64,000 nucleotides of DNA from Limnochordaceae bacterium (lineage in GTDB: Bacteria; Bacillota; Limnochordia; Limnochordales; Geochordaceae). The stretch lies in NCBI GenBank assembly GCA_014896295.1, contig JADBKR010000004.1, positions 124,001-188,000 on the forward strand, written 5' to 3'. The position numbers and the translations under genes were made by a program. The notes under the pieces are model-generated. The model was not told the DNA's origin. It saw only the letters and a list, made by a program, of their open reading frames with translations, and searched no databases. Shown here piece by piece: positions 57,491 through 64,000 of the stretch; the stretch's first letter is position 1, and every line of letters starts with the position of its first letter.

Positions 57491-58369
57491 CCGGCCGGGC
57501 CCAGGGCGCTCCCGGCGTTCGCATCCCGGTCAACGGGCTGCACCTCTACGTGGAAGCCTCAGGGCCGGGCCCGGGCACGGAGCCGCATGACCGGACGCGG
57601 CCGCCGCTCCTGTTGATCCATGGCTTCACGGGAAGCACCCGGACGTGGCAGGCCCATCTCGGGCCATTGGGCCAAGCGAGGGGCCTGGCGTACGCCGTGG
57701 ATCTGGTCGGGCACGGCCGCTCCGACGCGCCCGGGGAGCCATCCCGCTATGGTTTCGCCAGCGTGGTCGAGGACCTGCTCGGGCTGATGGACCGGCTCGA
57801 GGCGCGGGTGGTCGACGTGCTCGGCTACTCGATGGGAGGGCGGGTCGCCATGCACCTGGCCCTGGCCGCGCCCGGCCGGGTGCGCTCGCTGATCGTGGAA
57901 AGCGCCTCGCCGGGCATCGAGGACCCCGAGGAACGAGCCCGCAGGCGGGCACAGGACGAGGAGCTGGCCCTGCTGCTCGAACGGGAGGGCATCCGCGCTT
58001 TCGTCGAACGCTGGGAGAGCCAGCCGCTCTTCGCGACCCAGGCCGCGCTCGATCCGGCCGTGCGGGACGCGGTGCGAGCCGACCGCCTCAGCCAGCGCCC
58101 TCACGGGCTCGCCTTCGCGCTCCGCGGCCTGGGTGCCGGAGTCCAGCAGCCTCTGTGGAACGCGCTCGGCCGGGCTGCGCCTGCCGGTGCTGGTGCTCGC
58201 CGGCGAGAAAGACGCCAGGTACCGCCACCTGGCAAGGCGCATGGGTGCCCTCGTGCCCGGCGCCCGCGTGGCCGTGGTAGAGGGCGCCGGGCATGCCGTA
58301 CATCTCGAGCGGCCCGAGGCGTTCCGGTCGCTCGTGCTGGAGTTTCTGGCCGGGGTGGACGCCCGGTAA
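57487..58369 (+). CDS. menH: SHCHC synthase MenH (frameshift near 58165)
   Basis: Alpha/beta hydrolase-fold lyase removing pyruvate from SEPHCHC, about 294 residues. [15 protein letters not shown] (oxyanion), [12 protein letters not shown], nucleophile elbow [14 protein letters not shown], and the MenH-type lid [14 protein letters not shown] with [13 protein letters not shown] are in the first frame. [20 protein letters not shown] and the catalytic His segment [16 protein letters not shown] are one frame over, ending at 58369. One extra base near 58160-58170 explains the break. In the uncorrected frame the ORF runs into menB and would look like a 596-aa MenH-MenB fusion, which I consider false. 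Confidence 0.88.
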
Positions 58370-58413
58370 CGGGCCGCCCCGCCGGAAGGGACTTCTGCTG
58401 GGAGGTGAGCGAG

Positions 58414-59232
58414 GTGCCGGTTGCGTGGAAGCAAACCCGCACCTACCAGGACATCCTGTACGAAACCGCGGAGGGCATGGCGAAGATCACCATCAACCGG
58501 CCCGAAGTGCGCAACGCCTTTCGGCCCGAGACGGTGATGGAGCTCATGGACGCTTTCGCGGCCGCCCGGGACGACGGGTCGGTGGGGGTGATCATCCTCA
58601 CCGGCGCGGGCAAGGAGGCGTTTTGTTCCGGAGGCGACCAGCGGGTGCGGGGCGAAGGGGGTTACGTGGGAGCCGACAAGATTCCGAGGCTCAACGTGCT
58701 GGACCTCCAGCGCCAGATCCGCACGCTCCCCAAGCCGGTCATCGCGATGGTGGCCGGCTGGTGCATCGGAGGCGGCAACGTGCTCCAGCTGGTCTGCGAT
58801 CTCACCATCGCCGCCGACAACGCCATCTTCGGGCAGACGGGGCCCCAGGTCGGCAGCTTCGACGGTGGCTACGGGGCAGGCCTCCTGGCCCGCACGGTCG
58901 GCCAGAAGAAGGCGCGGGAGATCTGGTACCTCTGCCGGCGCTACACGGCCCAGGAGGCCCTGCAGATGGGCCTCGTCAACGCCGTGGTGCCCCTCGATCA
59001 GCTGGAAGAGGAGACGGTGCGGTGGGCCAAGGAGATCCTGGCCAAGAGCCCGACGGCGATCCGGGTGCTCAAGGCAGCGTTCAACGCCGATACGGACGGG
59101 CTCGCCGGCATCCAGGAACTGGCCGGCAACGCCACGCTCCTTTACTACCTCACCGAGGAAGCGAAGGAGGGGCGCAATGCGTTCCTGGAAAAGCGGAAGC
59201 CCGACTTCTCCAGGTTCCCCAGGCTCCCGTGA
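58414..59232 (+). CDS. menB: 1,4-dihydroxy-2-naphthoyl-CoA synthase MenB
   Basis: 272 aa, exactly the usual MenB length. The GTG at 58414, five bases after GGAGGTGA, gives [17 protein letters not shown]. It catalyses ring closure of o-succinylbenzoyl-CoA. The crotonase fold shows [20 protein letters not shown], the MenB-specific [64 protein letters not shown] and [21 protein letters not shown]. All are intact. Neighbours menH and menA. Confidence 0.96.
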   Translation: MPVAWKQTRTYQDILYETAEGMAKITINRPEVRNAFRPETVMELMDAFAAARDDGSVGVIILTGAGKEAFCSGGDQRVRGEGGYVGADKIPRLNVLDLQRQIRTLPKPVIAMVAGWCIGGGNVLQLVCDLTIAADNAIFGQTGPQVGSFDGGYGAGLLARTVGQKKAREIWYLCRRYTAQEALQMGLVNAVVPLDQLEEETVRWAKEILAKSPTAIRVLKAAFNADTDGLAGIQELAGNATLLYYLTEEAKEGRNAFLEKRKPDFSRFPRLP

Positions 59233-59272
59233 CCGGGGCTTCGCGGCGACGGGCACGGGTACGGCCGTGGGC

Positions 59273-60208
59273 ATGGGCGTGACGGGCCCCGCCGAGGCGG
59301 CGGCCGGGCTCCGGCAGCCCGGAGTGAGCCGGGCGAAGGCGTGGGTCATGGCCGCCCGCATCCCCACGCTCCCTGCGGCGACGGCGCCGGTGCTGGCGGG
59401 CACGGGGGCAGCGGCCGCGCACGGGCCGTTGAGCCTTCCCGTCTTTCTGGCCACGCTGGCGGCCGCGCTGCTCATCCAGGTCGGGACCAACTTCGCCAAC
59501 GACCTCTACGATTTCCGGAAAGGGGCGGACCGGCCCGGGCGCCTGGGCCCGACCCGGGTCACGCAGACGGGACTGCTCTCCGAGCGGGACGTGGAGCGGG
59601 GCACGGTCGTCGCCTTCGGGGCAGCCGTGCTCATCGGGGCGTACCTGGCCTCGGTGGGCGGGTGGCCCATCGTGGCCGTGGGGCTCGCCTCCATCGTCGC
59701 CGGCGTGCTCTACACAGGAGGGCCCTGGCCCATCGGCTACCACGGCCTCGGGGATCTCTTCGTCTTCGTCTTCTTCGGGGTCGTCGCCGTGACGGGCACG
59801 TTCTACCTGCAGGCCGGGGCCGTCACGCCGGGGGCGCTTCTCGCCTCCGTACCGGTCGGGCTGCTCGTGACCGACATTCTGGTGGTCAACAACCTGCGCG
59901 ACATCGACCAGGACCGGCAGGCGGGCAAGCGGACCCTCGCGGTGCGCATCGGAGAACAGGCCACCCGCATCCAGTACGCGCTTTTCGTCGCCACGGCCTT
60001 TGCCATGCCCGCCGTCTTGCGGGCCGTGGGAGCAGCGGGGACGCTCTTTTGGCTGCCCTGGCTCAGCGCGCCCATCGCCTGGCCGCTGGTGCGCCGCGTC
60101 CTGGGCGGCGAACGCGGGGCGACGCTCAACCAGGTGCTCAAGGGCACCGGGCGGCTGCTCCTTGCCTTCAGCGCGCTGCTCGCCATCGGCATGGCGTGGT
60201 CGCCATGA
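59273..60208 (+). CDS. menA: 1,4-dihydroxy-2-naphthoate polyprenyltransferase MenA
   Basis: UbiA-superfamily membrane prenyltransferase, about 311 aa and eight helices. The first Asp-rich motif is NFANDLYDFRKGADRPGRLGP, the second NNLRDIDQDRQAGKRTLAVRIG, both diagnostic of MenA. AWVMAARIPTLPAATAPVLAG is the usual start of the fold. The exact start is uncertain: GTG 59267, ATG 59273, GTG 59279 and GTG 59324 are all in frame and none has a strong SD. It attaches the polyprenyl tail at the membrane. Its stop overlaps the menE start. Confidence 0.92.
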   Translation: MGVTGPAEAAAGLRQPGVSRAKAWVMAARIPTLPAATAPVLAGTGAAAAHGPLSLPVFLATLAAALLIQVGTNFANDLYDFRKGADRPGRLGPTRVTQTGLLSERDVERGTVVAFGAAVLIGAYLASVGGWPIVAVGLASIVAGVLYTGGPWPIGYHGLGDLFVFVFFGVVAVTGTFYLQAGAVTPGALLASVPVGLLVTDILVVNNLRDIDQDRQAGKRTLAVRIGEQATRIQYALFVATAFAMPAVLRAVGAAGTLFWLPWLSAPIAWPLVRRVLGGERGATLNQVLKGTGRLLLAFSALLAIGMAWSP

Positions 60209-61811
60209 GGCTCCCGGACTGGTTGGCGCACCGGGCGGCGACGGCCGGAGAGCGCCTGGCGATCATCGCCGGCGACGTGCGGTGGACCTTTCGGGAGCTC
60301 GACCGGCGGGCGGCCTCGCTGGCCCGCCGGATGGTCGGGCTCGGGGTTCGCCCCGGGGACCGGGTCGCTTTGCTGCTGCCCAACGGGCCCGAGTTCGTCG
60401 AGCTGGCGCACGGGGTCGGCCGCGCGGGCGGCATCCTGGTGCCGCTCAACACGCGCCTCGCCCCGCCGGAACTCGCCTGGCAGCTCGGGCATGCAGCTCC
60501 CCGGGCGTTCGTCTACGCCCCGCAGACCGAGCCGGCGGCCCGAGCCGCTCTGGCCCGGTGGGCGCAGGAAGGGCAGACGGGGGCGAGGCCGCCGCCTCCG
60601 AGGTCGCTGCCCTTTCCACGGAGGAACTGGCGTCGGCACCCGAAGCGCCCGATGCGTCTCTCCGTCCGTTCGTGGAACTCGAGGCGGTGCACAGCATCCT
60701 CTACACCTCCGGCACCACCGGGCGGCCCAAAGGGGCCTTGCTCACGTACGGCAACTACTGGTGGAGCGCGGTGGGCTCGGCCCTCAACCTGGGCCTCTGC
60801 GCCGGGGATCGCTGGCTTGCCAACCTGCCCCTCTTCCACGTGGGGGGCCTCTCCATCCTGGTGCGTGGCGTCATCTACGGCATGACGGCGGTGGTGCACC
60901 CGCGCTTCGACCCGCAGGCCGCCAACCGCGCCATCGACGAGGAAGGGGTGACCCTCCTCTCGGTGGTGGCCACCACGCTGGCCCGCATGCTGGATGCCCG
61001 GGGCGAGCGCCCTTATCCCCCGTCGCTCCGGGCCGTGCTCGTGGGCGGCGGGCCCGTGCCCGTGGCGCTCTTGGAGCGCGCCGCCCGGCTCGGTATGCCG
61101 GTCGTCCAGACGTACGGCCTGACGGAGGCCGCCTCGCAGGTGACCACGCTCCCGCCCGGCCAGGCGCTGCGCAAGCTGGGTTCGGCCGGCAGGCCGCTGC
61201 TCCCCACGGAGGTGCGGATCGAGCGAGATGGCCGGCCTGCCGGGCCTGGAGAGGTGGGCGAGATCCTGGTGCGTGGCCCTACCGTGAGCCCGGGGTATTT
61301 CCGCGAGGCGTCGGCGGCTGCCGCCGGGAAAGACGGGGCCAAGCAGGATGCGCCGTCGCTTCCCGCCCGGCGAGACGGGGGCTGGTTGCGCACCGGGGAT
61401 CTGGGGTACCTGGACGAAGAGGGTTACCTGTACGTGGTCGACCGCCGGGACGACCTCATCGTGAGCGGCGGCGAAAACGTCTACCCGGCCGAAGTGGAAG
61501 CAGCCCTCCTGGCCCATCCGGCCGTCCAGGAGGCGGGCGTGGTGGGGATCCCGCACCCCGAGTGGGGCCAGGTGCCGGTGGCCGCCGTGCGGTTGCGCGC
61601 GGGCTGGGCGCTAACGGCGGAGGAGCTCCTCGCCCACTGCGCCGGGCGGCTGGCGCGCTACAAGGTGCCCAGGGAAGTGCGCATCGTGCAAGCGCCTCTG
61701 CCCCGCAACGCGGCGGGCAAGCTGCTGCGCAGCAGGCTTCGTGAGCAGTGGCTCGAAGCGCGCGCAGGGGGCGGCGGCCAGGGACAGGAGGTCTCACCCG
61801 GCGAGCCTTGA
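60205..61811 (+). CDS. menE: o-succinylbenzoate-CoA ligase MenE (frameshift near 60575)
   Basis: Acyl-CoA synthetase (ANL superfamily), about 535 residues. The ATG overlaps the menA stop. The N-terminal part (RAATAGERLAIIAGDVRWTFRELDRRA, LLLPNGPEFVELAHG, GGILVPLNTRLAPPELAW) is in one frame. From about 60580 the protein continues in another: HSILYTSGTTGRPKGALLTYGNYWWSA, NLPLFHVGGLSILVRG, QTYGLTEAASQVTTL, RTGDLGYLDEEGYLYVVDRRDDLIVSGGENVYPAEVE and PRNAAGKLLR. One missing base beside the GGGGG run at about 60578 explains it. It activates o-succinylbenzoate; menC is not in the window. Confidence 0.88.
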
Positions 61812-61816
61812 GCTGC

Positions 61817-63622
61817 TCAGGCAGCCTCCCAGAAGGAGCCGGCCTCTTCCGCCCGCCTCGCATGGCTCAGGTGGCTGCTTGCCCACGGCCTGAGGCGACC
61901 CCATGCGCCTCCCAGACGGCGCGCCGCCAGCCGTCCCGAGCCGACCGCCACGAGGCCGAGCGCCAGCAGCGTGCCGAGGGCTGCGCTCTGGCTGGCGTAG
62001 CCGCCCTGTTCGAGCCCGAAAATGAGCCATCCGATGGTTTCGGTCCCGGACCCGGCCAGGATGGCCGAGAGGGTCAGCTCGGCGAACGACTGGGTCAGGA
62101 CCAGCACGGCCCCTGCGGCCAGCGCCGGCCGCAGGATGGGGACGAGGACGTAGCGCATCGCCTGGAGGAACGAGGCGCCGTCCACCTGCGCCGCCTCCTC
62201 CAGGCTCGGGTCCAAGTCGCGCCAGCCCGCCGCCACCGGTTCGAAGGCGAACGCCAGGAACCGCCCGAAGTAGGCGACGTTGAGCAGGCCCAGCGTGCCG
62301 TAGAGCTCGAGGCCGGGAACGGGCGGCTTCAACCAGGCGAGTAGCACGCCCAGGCTGAAGACCATCCCGGGCACGGCGCCCGGCAGCGCGATCGCCAGCC
62401 GTACCGGTCGCCACCACCACCGGCGCCACGTCGACCCCTGCCGCTCCGCCCGGACGACACCGTACCCCAGGATCCCTGCCAGCCCTGCCGTGACCAGAGC
62501 GGCAGATCCTGCCAGCCACAGGCTGTGGAGCAGGGCCCGGCGCAACGGCTCCAGCCGCCCGAGGACGAAGGCGAAGTGTTCCAGGGTGAGATTGGCCCAT
62601 CGCAGGGGTAGCCCGTACGCCCGGATCATGGCCATGGCGGCCATAGCCATGAACGGCACCAGCACCAGCGCCGCAAGCCCGCCGACCAGCAGGACGGCAC
62701 CGGCCCAGCGACCCCGGCCCCAGGAGAACGGCGCCTTCCCGGATTGCTCCCCCGTGCCCCAGCCCCCGGCGCCCTGCGCCCACTTGGTTTGGAGGCCCAC
62801 GAGGAGCCCCGCCGGCAGCGCGAGCGCCAGCGCCAGCCCCACGGGCCGGTCGAACCCGCTCCCCAGGGCAGAGGCGACCTCCCGGTAGATGAGCGTCGGA
62901 AGCGTGATGTACCCCGACGGGATGCCGAGCAGCGCCGGCACTCCGAAGTCGCTGAGAGCGGACAGCGCGGCCAGCAGCGCGGCGGCCGCCAGGTAAGGGC
63001 GTACCATCGGCAGCGTCACGTGGAGCAACAGCCGCCAGCCCGACGCGCCCTCACAGCGGGCCGCCTCTTCCACCTCCCTGGGCACGGCCAGCAGGCCCGC
63101 CCGGATCGGGAAGAAGGCCAGAGGAAGGGTGACGAGCACCAGCAGGGCAACGATACCGCCCGGCCCGTAAAGCGACCAGAGCGGCCCCTGCGCACCCGAG
63201 ATCCACCGTAGCGCCTGCTGCAGCGCGCCGACCGGGCCGGCCCAGTGGATGTAGGCGATGGTAAGCAGGTGGGGTGGCACGACCAGCGGCACGAGCAGGG
63301 CGGGTGCGACCCACCGGCGGCCCGGGAGGTCCGTCTTCGTGGCAGCGACGGCAAGCGCCAACGCCAGCGCGGTCGTCACGACCGCCGACGCGCTCGTGGT
63401 GAAGAGGCTATGGAGGAAAGCCGCCTGCACCTGGCGGCTGGTAGCCAGCCATGTCGCTACGGCGCCCGCCCGGGCGAGCCCGCCCGAGCCGCCGGCGAAG
63501 AGATGGGTGCCCAGCCTCACGAGCGGTATCACGCTGAGGACGACCACGCCGGCCGTCCCCGTCGCGAACCAAACCCCGGCCGGGACGGCTCCCCGGCGAA
63601 GCGGGCGGCGCATCGCGTTCAC
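61817..63622 (-). CDS. Iron(III)-type ABC importer permease (FbpB family, two-domain)
   Basis: Inner-membrane permease of 601 aa, with two fused permease domains of about six helices each. The EAA loops are VPREVEEAARCEGASGWRLLLHVTLPMVRP (near residue 195) and LDPSLEEAAQVDGASFLQAMRYVLVPILRP (near residue 490). This two-domain layout is typical of FbpB/SfuB iron permeases, with thiamine and phosphonate permeases as relatives. The start overlaps the stop of the upstream binding-protein gene. The ATPase gene is not visible; the gene ends 5 bp from menE, convergent. Confidence 0.9.
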   Translation of the reverse strand: MNAMRRPLRRGAVPAGVWFATGTAGVVVLSVIPLVRLGTHLFAGGSGGLARAGAVATWLATSRQVQAAFLHSLFTTSASAVVTTALALALAVAATKTDLPGRRWVAPALLVPLVVPPHLLTIAYIHWAGPVGALQQALRWISGAQGPLWSLYGPGGIVALLVLVTLPLAFFPIRAGLLAVPREVEEAARCEGASGWRLLLHVTLPMVRPYLAAAALLAALSALSDFGVPALLGIPSGYITLPTLIYREVASALGSGFDRPVGLALALALPAGLLVGLQTKWAQGAGGWGTGEQSGKAPFSWGRGRWAGAVLLVGGLAALVLVPFMAMAAMAMIRAYGLPLRWANLTLEHFAFVLGRLEPLRRALLHSLWLAGSAALVTAGLAGILGYGVVRAERQGSTWRRWWWRPVRLAIALPGAVPGMVFSLGVLLAWLKPPVPGLELYGTLGLLNVAYFGRFLAFAFEPVAAGWRDLDPSLEEAAQVDGASFLQAMRYVLVPILRPALAAGAVLVLTQSFAELTLSAILAGSGTETIGWLIFGLEQGGYASQSAALGTLLALGLVAVGSGRLAARRLGGAWGRLRPWASSHLSHARRAEEAGSFWEAA

Positions 63623-64000
63623 TGCCCGAAGACGTCGGAGAAGCGCTGCTTGTCCGCTTCCCGCCCGGCCGCCAGCTCGGCCGGCGGCACGGCCATCACC
63701 CGGATCCGCTCGAGCGCCGGAAACCCTTCCGGAGGCGTCACGTCGCTCCGAAGCGGCATGTACCCGAGCCGCGCGGCGAGCTCTTGCCCCTGCTTCGAAA
63801 GCACGAAGTCGACGAACCGCCGGGCCGCCTCGAGGTTGGGCGTACCCTTGACGATGCCGATGGGCTCCGTGATGACGGGCACCCCCTCCTCGGGATACAC
63901 CACCTCGATGGGGGACCCCTGCAGGCGCGCCCGCACGGCCATGAAGTCGACGATCGTCCCGTATGGCCGCTCTCCGCTCGCCACGCTACGCAGCACGGCG
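63619..64000 (-). CDS. Iron(III)-type ABC importer substrate-binding protein (C-terminal part)
   Basis: C-terminal 125 or so residues of a periplasmic binding protein; the 5' part lies beyond the window. VASGERPYGTIVDFMAVRARLQGSPIEVVYPEEGVPVITEPIGIVKGTPNLEAARRFVDFVLSKQGQELAARLGYMPLRSDV is the typical second-lobe end of FbpA/AfuA-like proteins. The fragment gives no metal ligand evidence, so iron, thiamine or phosphonate remain possible. The stop overlaps the permease start. Confidence 0.85.
   Translation of the reverse strand, partial: AVLRSVASGERPYGTIVDFMAVRARLQGSPIEVVYPEEGVPVITEPIGIVKGTPNLEAARRFVDFVLSKQGQELAARLGYMPLRSDVTPPEGFPALERIRVMAVPPAELAAGREADKQRFSDVFGQ

Noticed and set aside
57442-59232. 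A 596-aa open frame that would be a MenH-MenB fusion protein
   Set aside because: The MenH C-terminus ([25 protein letters not shown]) is in another frame over the same bases, and menB has its own strong SD and GTG start at 58414. The fusion is produced by one extra base.

Overview
The window is high-GC DNA with dense, overlapping operons and many GTG or TTG starts behind strong Shine-Dalgarno (SD) sequences. It carries two TolC-family proteins, a MacA/MacB-type exporter and a secretin, all of which need an outer membrane. It also carries a classical Men menaquinone operon, sugar ABC importers without their own ATPase, a LacI repressor and an archaeal-type CTP-dependent riboflavin kinase. This combination suggests a diderm, high-GC member of the Firmicutes, such as the Limnochordia. 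That placement is inference: no rRNA or other marker gene is present.

Layout. 1-4.2 kb (minus): sugar ABC importer with a PfkB kinase and a SIS-domain protein. 4.4-6.6 kb: a TIM-barrel/methyltransferase ORF and a secreted cupredoxin. 6.9-13.1 kb: tolC-tolC-macA-macB export operon. 13.2-16.5 kb: Fur-family regulator with a Zn/Mn ABC importer, sharing three copies of a 15-bp dyad. 16.6-19.9 kb (minus): alkaline phosphatase, pyridoxamine-pyruvate transaminase-like enzyme and nucleoside hydrolase with overlapping ends. 21.3-29.9 kb: complete sugar catabolic operon (LacI, isomerase, class II aldolase, binding protein, two permeases, FGGY kinase). 30-34.4 kb: a disturbed region with a riboflavin transporter and riboflavin kinase, a ubiD'-crp' remnant, a shortened periplasmic-binding-like protein and a permease fused in frame to half a Crp/Fnr regulator. 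Two FNR-architecture palindromes lie in front of its minus-strand genes. 34.5-37.9 kb: pqqA-D-E-B-C. 38-48.7 kb: a helical-repeat alpha/beta hydrolase, response regulators, and a locus of two paralogous secreted proteins, an Ig-like double-domain protein, a secretin, a possible beta-barrel protein and a two-component pair. 48.7-51.7 kb (minus): glyoxylate shunt aceB-aceA. 52-54 kb: UspA and an MHS-family symporter. 54.1-61.8 kb: menF-D-H-B-A-E. 61.8-64 kb (minus): an iron-type ABC importer.

At least twelve genes show a clean reading-frame break inside an otherwise conserved protein, several of them at G or C runs. Examples are the histidine kinase, aceA, the MHS symporter, menH, menE, pqqB, the FGGY kinase and the second tolC. 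This pattern looks more like uncorrected consensus indels than mass pseudogenisation, so these genes are given as single loci with the break noted.

The most promising candidate for an undescribed system is 41.0-47.1 kb: a secretin without any pilus or type II secretion ATPase or platform, beside an Ig-like chaperone-like protein and two exported paralogues that share a DWRIRKPG domain. Second is the FMN-centred 30-34 kb region with its shared TTAGC-N4-GCTAA sites and broken Crp-type regulators.
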